Positions 6,542 through 14,246 of a stretch of 19,139 bases of DNA are shown here, piece after piece. The stretch spans positions 1 to 19,139 of the forward strand of contig DASREA010000016.1 in NCBI GenBank assembly GCA_035652315.1, written 5' to 3'. Source of the stretch: CANKHA01 sp035652315 (GTDB lineage Bacteria > Pseudomonadota > Alphaproteobacteria > Rhizobiales > Xanthobacteraceae). Below the pieces are notes generated by a model. It made no database searches, had not been told where the DNA came from, and saw nothing but the letters and a program-made list of their open reading frames with translations. Position 1 is the stretch's first letter, and every line of letters starts with the position of its first letter. The translations under genes and the position numbers were made by a program.

Positions 6542-7381
6542 ATGGCCCTCTATGACAAACGCCGCAGACGAAACACGCTGGCGATGGCGCTGTCGTTCGC
6601 GGCCACCGCCTTCGGGTTGGGCTGGCTCGTCTTCATCCTCGGGGCGCTCCTGTGGAATGGCGCGAGCGGGATTTCGCTGAGCGTCTTTACCGAAATGACG
6701 CCGCCGCCGGGGGCGGCCGGCGGTTTGCTCAATCCGCTGGTCGGCAGTCTCATCATGACGGCGCTGGCGGTGCTCATCGGCACGCCGATTGGCATGTTCG
6801 CCGGAACCTACATGGCGGAATATGGCCGCTATGAGAAAGTCACGCGCCTGGTGCGCTTCATCAACGACATCCTGCTCAGTGCGCCATCCATCGTCGTCGG
6901 CCTTTTCATCTATGAGGTGATGGTCGCGCCGATGGGTCATTTCTCCGGCCTGGCCGGCGCGGTAGCGCTTGCGGTGTTGGTGATTCCCGTCGTGGTGCGC
7001 AGCACGGAGGACATGCTGCTTTTGGTTCCGAATTCGTTGCGCGAGGCGGCATTGGCGCTCGGCATGCCGCGGGCGCATGTGATCGCCCACATTTCGTACC
7101 GCGCGGCGCGAGCCGGCATTGTGACCGGCGTCCTGCTGGCCGTCGCGCGCATCAGCGGCGAAACCGCGCCCCTGTTGTTCACCGCCTTGAATAACCAATT
7201 CTGGTCGGTGAATCTGAATGCGCCGATGCCCAGTCTTCCGGTCGTTATCTTCCAGTTCGCGCTCAGTCCTTACAAGGACTGGCAAAGCCTCGCCTGGACT
7301 GGCGCTCTCATCATCACGCTTGTGGTCCTTGCCTTGAGCATCATTGCTCGCATCCTTGCCGCTCCAAGAAGGTCGTCATGA
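6542..7381 (+). CDS. pstA: Phosphate ABC transporter permease PstA
   Basis: A 279-residue inner-membrane permease that pairs with PstC. The start ATG lies two bases after the pstC stop, and the gene ends in an ATGA overlap with pstB, so translation is coupled. Membrane segments start at about residue 14. The EAA-type loop is EAALALGMPRAHVIAHISYRAA, and ARISGETAPLLFTALNNQFW is the typical PstA C-terminal signature corresponding to the GETMAV region of PstC. Length is normal for the family. Confidence 0.95.
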   Translation: MALYDKRRRRNTLAMALSFAATAFGLGWLVFILGALLWNGASGISLSVFTEMTPPPGAAGGLLNPLVGSLIMTALAVLIGTPIGMFAGTYMAEYGRYEKVTRLVRFINDILLSAPSIVVGLFIYEVMVAPMGHFSGLAGAVALAVLVIPVVVRSTEDMLLLVPNSLREAALALGMPRAHVIAHISYRAARAGIVTGVLLAVARISGETAPLLFTALNNQFWSVNLNAPMPSLPVVIFQFALSPYKDWQSLAWTGALIITLVVLALSIIARILAAPRRSS

Positions 7382-8193
7382 ATCTCGCATCGGCACCCAC
7401 GCCTGTCGTTACGCACGAGCCTGCCGCGACGGCGCCGCCGCCTGAACGGATTTCCATCCGGCATCTCAGCTTCTATTACGGCGAGGCGCAGGCACTGAGG
7501 GATCTGACGCTGCCGCTTTACGCCAATACCGTCACCGCCTTCATCGGTCCGTCGGGATGCGGCAAATCCACCTTGCTTCGCGTTCTGAACAAGATGTACG
7601 ACCTCTATCCCAATCAACGCGCGGAAGGCGAAGTCCTGCTCGACGGCGTCAACATTCTGGCGCCGGAGCTCGACGTCAATCTGCTGCGCGCGCGGGTCGG
7701 CATGGTGTTCCAGAAACCGACGCCATTTCCGATGACGATCTATGAAAACATCGCGTTCGGCATCCGGCTTTACGAACGGCTTCCGCGCGCCGAGCTCGAC
7801 GCCAGGGTAGAGCAGTCGCTGCGCCGCGCGGCGCTGTGGGATGAGGTGAAGGACAAGCTCGGCGCCAGCGGCTTGAGCCTGTCGGGCGGCCAGCAGCAGC
7901 GGCTCTGCATCGCGCGCACGGTTGCGGTGCGCCCCGAGGTCATTCTGCTGGACGAGCCGTGCTCGGCGCTGGATCCGATCTCCACGGCCAAGATCGAGGA
8001 GCTGATCGACGAACTCAAAGAGGACTATACGATCGTCATCGTCACCCACAACATGCAGCAGGCCGCGCGCGTTTCCGAATTCACCGCTTTCATGTATCTC
8101 GGGGAACTGGTTGAATTCGGGTCGACGCGGCAGTTGTTTACCCGCCCCGACGATCAGCGCACGCAGGACTACATCACTGGACGCTTCGGCTAA
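7378..8193 (+). CDS. pstB: Phosphate ABC transporter ATP-binding protein PstB
   Basis: A 271-residue cytoplasmic ATPase that powers phosphate uptake through PstCA. It has Walker A GPSGCGKST (57-65), a Q-loop around Gln112 (VFQKPTPFPM, typical of PstB), the ABC signature LSGGQQQR (168-175), Walker B VILLDEP (188-194) and the switch His224 in VTHNMQQAARVS. The ATG overlaps the pstA stop (ATGA). The first 20 or so residues form a Pro/Ala-rich extension before the ABC domain, as in many alphaproteobacterial homologues. No defects are seen. Confidence 0.97.
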   Translation: MNLASAPTPVVTHEPAATAPPPERISIRHLSFYYGEAQALRDLTLPLYANTVTAFIGPSGCGKSTLLRVLNKMYDLYPNQRAEGEVLLDGVNILAPELDVNLLRARVGMVFQKPTPFPMTIYENIAFGIRLYERLPRAELDARVEQSLRRAALWDEVKDKLGASGLSLSGGQQQRLCIARTVAVRPEVILLDEPCSALDPISTAKIEELIDELKEDYTIVIVTHNMQQAARVSEFTAFMYLGELVEFGSTRQLFTRPDDQRTQDYITGRFG

Positions 8194-8222
8194 GCGCCGA
8201 TGCGATCGCGCGAGGAAAGAAA

Positions 8223-8927
8223 ATGAGCGATCACACCACAAAGGCCTTCGACGCCGACTTGCAAGAGCTCAACCGCGCCGTGGCGGAGATGGGGGGTCTC
8301 GTCGAGAGGGCGCTTGGCGATTCCGTGGACGCGCTGGTCAGGCGCGATACCACTTTGGCGGCGCAGGTCGTGGCCATCGACCGCACGATCGACGAGCTGC
8401 AGCGGCAAATCGAGGAAAAATCCATCTCCACGATTGCCCGCCGGCAGCCCATGGCGGTCGATCTGCGCGAGATCGTCAGCGCCTTGCGCGTGTCCAACGA
8501 TCTGGAGCGCATCGGCGATTTGGCAAAGAACATCGCCAAACGCGTGGCCGAGCTGGGGGGCGACTTCCATCCGCAGAAGCTGATCCGCGGCGTCGATCAC
8601 ATGGCGGGGGTGGTGCTCAGCCAGTTGAAGCAGGTACTCGATGCCTATGCCGCGCGCGACCTCGGCAAGGCGCTGTCGGTGTGGAAGGGAGACCAGGAAG
8701 TCGACGATATGTGCACCTCGCTGTTCCGCGAGCTGCTGACCTACATGATGGAGGACCCGCGCCACATCACCTTCTGCATCCACCTCATGTTTTCCGCCAA
8801 GAACATCGAGCGGGCCGGGGACCACGCCACCAATATTGCGGAGACCGTCTATTATGTGATCGAGGGGCGACCGATCACCGATCAACGGCCGAAGGGCGAT
8901 ACCACCAAGCTGGCCGTTGGGAGCTAA
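8223..8927 (+). CDS. phoU: Phosphate transport regulator PhoU
   Basis: A 234-residue all-helical cytoplasmic regulator. It represses PhoR signalling when phosphate is sufficient, probably by bridging PstB and PhoR. Two PhoU repeats are visible, each with the metal-binding type motif: NDLERIGDLAKNI in the first half and KNIERAGDHATNI in the second. GAGGAAAG lies just upstream of the ATG at 8223, 29 bases after pstB. The downstream phoB ribosome-binding site begins inside the phoU stop codon region, suggesting coupled translation. Confidence 0.96.
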   Translation: MSDHTTKAFDADLQELNRAVAEMGGLVERALGDSVDALVRRDTTLAAQVVAIDRTIDELQRQIEEKSISTIARRQPMAVDLREIVSALRVSNDLERIGDLAKNIAKRVAELGGDFHPQKLIRGVDHMAGVVLSQLKQVLDAYAARDLGKALSVWKGDQEVDDMCTSLFRELLTYMMEDPRHITFCIHLMFSAKNIERAGDHATNIAETVYYVIEGRPITDQRPKGDTTKLAVGS

Positions 8928-8943
8928 AGGAGGCCGAAGCCGC

Positions 8944-9675
8944 ATGAGCGCGCGGATTCTGATCGTCGAAGACGAAGAGCCTCTCAGCATGCTGCTGCGC
9001 TACAACCTCGAGGCCGAAGGCTACGAGGTGGATACCGCGGCGCGCGGCGACGAGGCCGATGTCAAGGTCAGGGAGCGGCCGCCCGATCTCATGGTGCTGG
9101 ACTGGATGCTGCCGGGCCTTTCCGGAATCGAGCTTTGCCGGCGCTTGCGGGCGCGGCCTGAAACACGGCAACTGCCGATCATCATGCTCACCGCCCGCGG
9201 CGAGGAGAGCGAGCGCGTGCGCGGACTGGCGACCGGCGCCGATGACTATATCGTCAAGCCGTTCTCGGTGCCCGAGCTGATCGCACGGGTGCGCGCCTTG
9301 CTGCGGCGCGCCAGCCCGGAGCGCGTCGCGACGGTTCTCTCCTTTGGCGATATCGAGCTGGACCGGGAGAAGAAGCGGGTGCTGCGCCACGGCCATTCGA
9401 TCGATCTCGGGCCGACGGAATTCCGCCTGCTGGAATTTCTCATGGAGCGTCCCGGCCGGGTTTTCTCCCGTGCGCAACTGCTCGATGGTGTCTGGGGCCG
9501 CGACATCTACATCGACGAGCGCACCGTCGATGTCCATGTCGGCCGTTTGCGCAAGGCGCTCAACCGTGGGCAAGCCGCCGATCCGATCCGCACCGTGCGC
9601 GGCGCCGGCTATGCGTTGGATGATCGCTTCGGCAAGGCCGCGAAGGTTGAAAGTGCGTCGCCATCTGAGGCGTGA
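8944..9675 (+). CDS. phoB: Phosphate-regulon response regulator PhoB
   Basis: A 243-residue OmpR/PhoB-family activator of the Pho regulon. The receiver domain (1-120) has the acidic pocket Glu9-Asp10-Glu11, the phospho-acceptor Asp53 (VLDWMLPG), Thr83 and Lys105. The C-terminal winged helix (about 130-228) contains the recognition region DERTVDVHVGRLRKAL and ends with the TVRGAGYAL strand. The ATG at 8944 was chosen because AAAGGAGG (8926-8933) is 10 bases upstream; an in-frame ATG at 8917 lies inside phoU and lacks a site. The C-terminus is slightly longer than in E. coli, with a Ser/Ala-rich tail. It would bind the Pho box at 4163-4181 within the same cluster. Confidence 0.96.
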   Translation: MSARILIVEDEEPLSMLLRYNLEAEGYEVDTAARGDEADVKVRERPPDLMVLDWMLPGLSGIELCRRLRARPETRQLPIIMLTARGEESERVRGLATGADDYIVKPFSVPELIARVRALLRRASPERVATVLSFGDIELDREKKRVLRHGHSIDLGPTEFRLLEFLMERPGRVFSRAQLLDGVWGRDIYIDERTVDVHVGRLRKALNRGQAADPIRTVRGAGYALDDRFGKAAKVESASPSEA

Positions 9676-9701
9676 GGCGCCCCCGCGTCTATCGCAGAGC
9701 C

Positions 9702-10196
9702 TCAGCCCTTGAATGAGCGGCGTTCCCTGCGCCGGTCATGCACCGGTTGATAGGCGACACGCGAGTGGTAGGCGCAATAGGGCAGGCCTTCCAAAGTGTT
9801 TCCGCCGCAAAAGAAGAAATCCTCGCTGCCAGGATCGCCGATCGGCCAGCGGCAGGTCTGCTCGGTGAGTTCGAGAATGGTGCGCCGCTGCCCGATGGGG
9901 ATGATGTTGTCGATTAGCTCCGGCTCGGGTTCGAGCTCATGCTCATAGGCGAGCGCGGTGTTGCCGCGTATGGACGGCCGGGAAACGCGCAGCATGTGGC
10001 CGCCGGAACGCGCCTTGCGCGGGCGCGCGGCGCCGGCGGAGGAGGATTTGGCGCGGCCCGAGAGGCCGAGACGGTGCACCTTGCCGATTACCGCATTGCG
10101 GGTAATGCCGCCGAGTTCCGCTGCGATTTGGCTGGCGGAAAGGCCGTCCGACCAAAGTTTTTTCAGCAGTTCCACGCGTTCGTCGGTCCAGCCCAT
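9702..10196 (-). CDS. gcrA: Cell-cycle transcriptional regulator GcrA
   Basis: A 164-residue DNA-binding regulator of alphaproteobacteria. In Caulobacter, GcrA binds sigma-70 RNA polymerase and activates promoters carrying CcrM-methylated GANTC sites. The N-terminal helix-turn-helix domain MGWTDERVELLKKLWSDGLS through SGRAK (1-50) is highly characteristic. A charged linker follows, then a conserved C-terminal part with Cys115, Cys130, Cys141 and His144 (CRWPIGDP, FFFCGG, YCAYHSRVAYQP). The start is set at 10196 because GGAGG lies seven bases upstream; longer in-frame starts would bury that site. It converges on phoB with a 26-base gap and diverges from argD across a region rich in candidate regulatory elements. 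Confidence 0.96.
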   Translation of the reverse strand: MGWTDERVELLKKLWSDGLSASQIAAELGGITRNAVIGKVHRLGLSGRAKSSSAGAARPRKARSGGHMLRVSRPSIRGNTALAYEHELEPEPELIDNIIPIGQRRTILELTEQTCRWPIGDPGSEDFFFCGGNTLEGLPYCAYHSRVAYQPVHDRRRERRSFKG

Positions 10197-10341
10197 TGTC
10201 ATTCCTCCGACTGCCGCCGCACCGAATCCCACCCCGCGATCCGGCAGCGCCATGGCCGCCCGGATCTACCGCAGCTAAAACTCTTAGGAACAGTCCGCCG
10301 CACGAGATGTCGTATGCGATGACGGAAAAACTACAATATCG

Positions 10342-10365
10342 CGCGACTCGTGCGCAAGAGTCGCG
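10342..10365. promoter_or_regulatory. Inverted repeat with two GANTC (CcrM) sites
   Basis: CGCGACTC (10342-10349) and GAGTCGCG (10358-10365) are exact reverse complements around an 8-base spacer. Each arm contains one GANTC, the CcrM methylation target to which GcrA responds. The symmetry suggests a dimer-binding operator or paired methylation switch for gcrA or argD. The sequence is seen directly; the regulatory role is inference. Confidence 0.5.
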
Positions 10366-10464
10366 ATGCCGCGCTCCACACTATCCTCAGAAATCGCGGT
10401 GCCCGCGCCAAATATGCACAACCCCGCGCGAAAATCGGTAGCCCGATGGGGTGCTGAGGCCGTG

Positions 10465-10493
10465 TTGACCCTCACCGTGGCGCCAAATAGAAT
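10465..10493 (+). promoter_or_regulatory. argD promoter (-35 TTGACC, -10 TAGAAT)
   Basis: TTGACC (10465-10470) and TAGAAT (10488-10493) are separated by 17 bases, close to the sigma-70 ideal. Transcription would start near 10500 and run through the hairpin at 10505 into argD. Confidence 0.7.
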
Positions 10494-10504
10494 GATTGTA
10501 TGTC

Positions 10505-10524
10505 GTGCCGCCCGGGGGCGGCAC
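10505..10524 (+). promoter_or_regulatory. Perfect hairpin at the 5' end of the argD leader
   Basis: GTGCCGCC (10505-10512) and GGCGGCAC (10517-10524) form a perfect 8-bp stem with a CGGG loop. It begins a few bases after the predicted start site and 40 bases before the argD GTG. The following ATTTCATTTT is a weak T-tract, so it might act as an attenuator, an mRNA stabiliser, or an operator as DNA. Confidence 0.5.
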
Positions 10525-10563
10525 ATTTCATTTTCGGATAATGCATCTTGAAAGAAACTGGCC

Positions 10564-11769
10564 GTGGCGTCGCATCTATTGCCGACTTACGCGCGTATCG
10601 ATCTCGCATTTGAGCGGGGCGAGGGCGCGTGGCTGACAGCGACCAACGGTGACCGCTACCTCGATTTCGCGTCCGGCATCGCGGTCAACGCCCTGGGTCA
10701 CGCCCATCCGCATCTCGTCGAAGCCTTGAGTGCGCAGGCGCAGAAGCTCTGGCATGTCTCTAATCTCTATCGAATTCCCGAGGCGGAGCGGCTGGCCGAA
10801 CGCCTGTGCGCCGTGAGTTTTGCCGATACCGTCTTTTTCACGAATTCCGGGGCCGAAGCCATGGAATGCGCGATCAAGATGGCGCGCAAATATCAGGCGG
10901 CCAGCGGCAAGCCGGAACGGTTCCGCATTGTCACCTTCGAAGGAGCCTTCCACGGCCGGACCCTGGCGACCATCGCCGCCGGGGGCCAGAAGAAATATCT
11001 CGAAGGCTTCGGGCCGCCGGTCGACGGCTTCGACCAGGTGCCGTTTGCCGATATCGAGGCGACGCGAAAGGCGATCGGCCCGCAGACCGCGGCGATCCTG
11101 ATCGAGCCTATCCAGGGTGAGGGCGGCGTCCGCGTGGCGCCGAATCCGTTCTTGCGCGCCTTGCGCCAACTTTGCGACGAGCATGGCCTGTTGTTGCTGT
11201 TCGACGAAGTGCAGACCGGCGTCGGCCGCACCGGGGAGATGTTCGCCTACGAGCGCGCCGGCGTCAGGCCGGATGTGATGGCCATTGCTAAGGGAATCGG
11301 CGGCGGCTTTCCGCTCGGCGCCTGCCTGGCCACCACCGAGGCCGGCAAAGGCATGACCACGGGGAGCCATGGCTCCACTTACGGCAGCAATCCGCTCGGT
11401 GCCGCGGTCGGCAATGCGGTGCTCGACGTCGTCCTGGCGCGCGGATTTCTCGACGGCGTGCGGCGGACGGCTTTGCTGTTGAAGCAGCGTCTCGCCGAGC
11501 TGAAGGACCGTCACCCCAAGGTGATCGCCGAGGTGCGCGGCGAGGGGCTGCTTGTCGGCTTGCGCGCGGCGATCCCGAACGGCGAATTGGTTGACGCGCT
11601 GCGCGCGGAAAGGCTTTTGACCGCCGCCGCCGCCGACAATGTCGTGCGCCTGCTGCCACCGTTGATCGTCGGAGAAACGGAAATCGCCGAGGCGGTCGCG
11701 CGCATCGACCGCGCCTGCACGAAGATTGCCCGGGCGCCGCAGCCTTCCGAGCAAGGGGTTCCGCTGTGA
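10564..11769 (+). CDS. argD: Acetylornithine aminotransferase ArgD
   Basis: A 401-residue cytoplasmic PLP enzyme of class III aminotransferases. It converts N-acetylglutamate semialdehyde to N-acetylornithine in arginine synthesis and may also act as succinyldiaminopimelate aminotransferase in lysine synthesis. Visible motifs are TNSGAEAMECAIKMAR, FEGAFHGRT, the PLP-contacting Asp214 in LLFDEVQTGVGRTG, and the Schiff-base Lys243 in AIAKGIGGGFP. The start is GTG at 10564 with only a weak GAAAGAAA upstream; the nearby ATG at 10541 is out of frame. It is coupled to argF by a GTGA overlap. Confidence 0.95.
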   Translation: MASHLLPTYARIDLAFERGEGAWLTATNGDRYLDFASGIAVNALGHAHPHLVEALSAQAQKLWHVSNLYRIPEAERLAERLCAVSFADTVFFTNSGAEAMECAIKMARKYQAASGKPERFRIVTFEGAFHGRTLATIAAGGQKKYLEGFGPPVDGFDQVPFADIEATRKAIGPQTAAILIEPIQGEGGVRVAPNPFLRALRQLCDEHGLLLLFDEVQTGVGRTGEMFAYERAGVRPDVMAIAKGIGGGFPLGACLATTEAGKGMTTGSHGSTYGSNPLGAAVGNAVLDVVLARGFLDGVRRTALLLKQRLAELKDRHPKVIAEVRGEGLLVGLRAAIPNGELVDALRAERLLTAAAADNVVRLLPPLIVGETEIAEAVARIDRACTKIARAPQPSEQGVPL

Positions 11770-12689
11770 AAAACACCCGGCACTTCCTCGACCTGATCGA
11801 ACTTTCGACAGCGGACCTGCGTTCGATGCTCGACGCTGCACGTGCGATGAAGGTGCGCGTCAAAGGCGGCGGTTCCGCCGCCCGGCCGCTTGCCGGCAAG
11901 ACGATGGCCATGATTTTCGAGAAGCCGTCGACGCGCACGCGCGTCTCCTTCGACCTTGCCATGCGGCAGATGGGGGGAGACACCATCATCCTGACCGGCC
12001 AGGAAATGCAGCTCGGGCGCGGGGAATCCATTGCCGACACCGCGCGCGTGCTCTCCCGCTACGTCGACGCGATCATGATCCGCATCCTCGATCCGAAAAA
12101 GCTGGCGGAGCTCGCCCATTACGCGACGGTGCCGGTGATCAACGGCCTGACCAAGAATTCGCACCCTTGCCAGGTCATGGCGGACGTCATGACCTTCGAG
12201 GAGCACCGCGGTCCGATCCGCGGCCGGACGGTGGCCTGGACGGGAGACGCCAACAACGTGCTGACGTCCTGGATACATGCCGCCGATCGCTTCGAGTTCA
12301 GTCTGCGCGTCGCGACGCCGCCGGAACTAGCGCCGAAAAAGTCGGTGCTCGATTGGATCAAGAAATCGGGGGCGCCGATCTGGATAGGAACCGATCCGGA
12401 AGAAGCGGTCAAAGGAGCGGACTGCATCGTCACCGATACCTGGGTCTCGATGGGCGACCGCGATGCCCGCCAGCGCCACAATCTGCTGCGGCGCTACCAG
12501 GTCAACGGCGCGCTAATGGCCCGCGCCAACCCCGAGGCGATATTCATGCATTGTCTGCCGGCGCACCGCGGCGAGGAAGTCACCGACGAGGTGATGGACG
12601 GTCCGCGCTCCGTCGTTTTCGACGAAGCGGAAAATCGTCTGCATGCGCAGAAGGGCATTTTGGCCTGGTGTTTCAACACCGGCCTTTGA
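11766..12689 (+). CDS. argF: Ornithine carbamoyltransferase ArgF
   Basis: A 307-residue cytoplasmic enzyme that makes citrulline from ornithine and carbamoyl phosphate, a later step in the arginine pathway than ArgD. The carbamoyl-phosphate loop STRTR is at 55-59 (EKPSTRTRVSF) and HPCQ at 133-136. WTGDANNV (158-165) and the ornithine-loop Asp-x-x-x-SMG (DTWVSMGD, 225-231) are present, with HCLP at 262-265. All catalytic motifs are intact. The GTG start overlaps the argD stop by four bases, so the two are translated as a pair. The length is typical of anabolic OTCases. Confidence 0.96.
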   Translation: MKNTRHFLDLIELSTADLRSMLDAARAMKVRVKGGGSAARPLAGKTMAMIFEKPSTRTRVSFDLAMRQMGGDTIILTGQEMQLGRGESIADTARVLSRYVDAIMIRILDPKKLAELAHYATVPVINGLTKNSHPCQVMADVMTFEEHRGPIRGRTVAWTGDANNVLTSWIHAADRFEFSLRVATPPELAPKKSVLDWIKKSGAPIWIGTDPEEAVKGADCIVTDTWVSMGDRDARQRHNLLRRYQVNGALMARANPEAIFMHCLPAHRGEEVTDEVMDGPRSVVFDEAENRLHAQKGILAWCFNTGL

Positions 12690-12752
12690 AGCTTCGGCCC
12701 ACGGCTCCGGGGCTCACTTTCGCCATGCTACGACGTATATATAAGATTCACG

Positions 12753-13751
12753 ATGACGGATCCCGGCATGGCCATTCCGGTGCGCGCTCCGGCGGCGAGC
12801 TCCGAAGACGACACGGTGCTTCCTTTCGAAGTGCCGGCGCTCGATCTGCGCGGCCGCGTCGTCCGCCTTGGCCCTTCCGTCGACGAGATTCTGAGCCTGC
12901 ATGCCTATCCCGCGCCGGTCGCCAAGCTGCTTGGTGAGGCGATCGCCCTTACCGTTCTCCTCGGCTCGTCGCTGAAGTTTGACGGCCGCCTGATCCTGCA
13001 AACCAAGAGCGATGGGCCCGTGCGCATGCTTGTCGTTGATTTCACCATGCGGGGACAGATTCGCGCCTGCGCGCAGTTCGACAAGGAGCGCGTCGCCGGG
13101 CTGGGTTTAGGCGCCGAATCCGGCGCGCTGCTTGGTCACGGTCATCTAGCCATGACCATCGACCGCGGACCGGACATGAATCGCTACCAGGGGCTGGTGG
13201 CGTTGCAAGGCGGCAGCCTGGAAGACGCGGCGCACGAATATTTTCTCCGTTCCGAACAAATTCCGACACGCGTTAGGCTCGCGGTCGCCGAGGAATTGCG
13301 GCCCGGCGCCAACGGCGCCGGCCATCGCTGGCGCGCCGGGGGCATTCTTTTGCAATTCCTCCCCAAGGCGGCCGAGCGCATGCGCGGGCCCGACCTCGAT
13401 CCCGGCGATGCGCCGGAAGGCGTCACGCGGCACGAAGTGCCGGAAGACGATGCTTGGGTGGAAGGCCGGGCGCTGGTCGAAACTGTCGAAGATCTGGAAC
13501 TGATCGACCCGGCGGTCTCCAGCGAGGCCTTGCTTTATCGGCTCTTCCACGAACGCGGCGTCAAGGTTTTCAGGAACGCTTCGGTCGCTGCGCGCTGCTC
13601 CTGTTCGCGCGAAGGCGTCTCCACGATGCTACGCAGCTTTCCGCAAAACGATCGCGACGACATGGTGCAGAACGGCGTGATCTCCGTTACCTGCGAGTTC
13701 TGCAACCGCAATTATCAATTCGAGCCGGCGGAAGTTTCCGACGCGTCGTGA
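12753..13751 (+). CDS. hslO: Redox-regulated chaperone Hsp33
   Basis: A 332-residue cytoplasmic holdase chaperone activated by oxidative unfolding. The N-terminal domain begins about residue 22 (VLPFEVPALDLRGRVVRLG). The C-terminal zinc switch is intact: Cys282-x-Cys284 (ARCSCSREGV) and Cys314-x-x-Cys317 (VTCEFCNRNYQF). The start ATG at 12753 follows argF by 63 bases. No clear ribosome-binding site is seen, and ATG at 12768 is an in-frame alternative. A TATATAAG stretch (12737-12744) just upstream could belong to a promoter, but no matching -35 is obvious. The gene often follows argF in Rhizobiales-type genomes. Confidence 0.95.
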   Translation: MTDPGMAIPVRAPAASSEDDTVLPFEVPALDLRGRVVRLGPSVDEILSLHAYPAPVAKLLGEAIALTVLLGSSLKFDGRLILQTKSDGPVRMLVVDFTMRGQIRACAQFDKERVAGLGLGAESGALLGHGHLAMTIDRGPDMNRYQGLVALQGGSLEDAAHEYFLRSEQIPTRVRLAVAEELRPGANGAGHRWRAGGILLQFLPKAAERMRGPDLDPGDAPEGVTRHEVPEDDAWVEGRALVETVEDLELIDPAVSSEALLYRLFHERGVKVFRNASVAARCSCSREGVSTMLRSFPQNDRDDMVQNGVISVTCEFCNRNYQFEPAEVSDAS

Positions 13752-13765
13752 ACAGCGGCTTAGAC

Positions 13766-14158
13766 TCAGTTGATGGTGCGCTCGGAGTAGGAGCAATCGA
13801 GCGAGAAGGCGGGAATTTCCACGTCAAACGGCTCGCCGCTCTCGCTCGTCATGCCGTAGCTTCCCGACATGAAGCCGGAAGGCGTGGGCAACGGCACGCC
13901 GCTGGTATATTCGAACGACTCGCCCGCCTTCAGCACCGGCTCCTCGCCGACGACCCCGGCGCCTTTGACTTCCTGCAGGCGGCCGAGCGCGTCGGTGATG
14001 CGCCAGTGGCGGGTGCGCAACTGCACGGTCTCGCTGCCCGAGTTCGTGATCTCAATGGTGTAGGCCCAGAAAAAATATCCGTTGTCCGGAGACGAGCGCT
14101 CCGGCAGGAACCGCGGCTCCACCGTGACTTGGATGTTGCGGGTGACGGCGCGATACAT
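13766..14158 (-). CDS. apaG: ApaG protein
   Basis: A 130-residue single-domain protein of the ApaG/Co2+-Mg2+ efflux-associated family, with an immunoglobulin-like beta fold. The precise role is unsettled. The sequence TRNIQVTVEPRFLPERSS, WAYTIEITNSGSETVQLRTRHW, VVGEEPVLKAGESFEYTSG and MSGSYGM is typical. The start at 14158 was chosen because AGGA lies a few bases upstream and family members begin here; the longer open frame to 14437 runs into the divergent opgC gene. It is convergent with hslO (14-base gap) and divergent from opgC. Confidence 0.93.
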   Translation of the reverse strand: MYRAVTRNIQVTVEPRFLPERSSPDNGYFFWAYTIEITNSGSETVQLRTRHWRITDALGRLQEVKGAGVVGEEPVLKAGESFEYTSGVPLPTPSGFMSGSYGMTSESGEPFDVEIPAFSLDCSYSERTIN

Positions 14159-14187
14159 GGTATATCCTGTGCGGCCTCTGAACCGAG

Positions 14188-14217
14188 CGGAGGCTGCGAG
14201 ATAGTGAATAGCCTCCG
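14188..14217. promoter_or_regulatory. Inverted repeat between apaG and opgC
   Basis: CGGAGGCT (14188-14195) and AGCCTCCG (14210-14217) are exact reverse complements around 14 bases, in the 88-base divergent gap. It could be a shared operator. Neither arm overlaps a recognised promoter hexamer, and no regulator can be named. Confidence 0.35.
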
Positions 14218-14246
14218 GCATCCGCTTGCAACGGTCGAATAGCGCC

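Larger units (their letters stand above)
10197..10563. other. gcrA/argD divergent intergenic region
   Basis: This 367-base stretch has no convincing gene. It holds a GANTC site at 10224-10228, a symmetric repeat containing two more GANTC sites (10342-10365), a near-consensus + strand promoter (10465-10493) and a perfect hairpin in the argD leader (10505-10524). I could not identify a clear gcrA promoter on the - strand. Confidence 0.6.

Noticed and set aside
10576..11841. 421-codon open frame on the - strand opposite argD
   Set aside because: Shadow of a strongly conserved gene in GC-rich DNA. The product is low-complexity Arg/Gly/Gln-rich with no domain or ribosome-binding evidence.
12725..12752. 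Alternative hslO start at the ATG at 12725
   Set aside because: That ATG is out of frame with the Hsp33 coding sequence.
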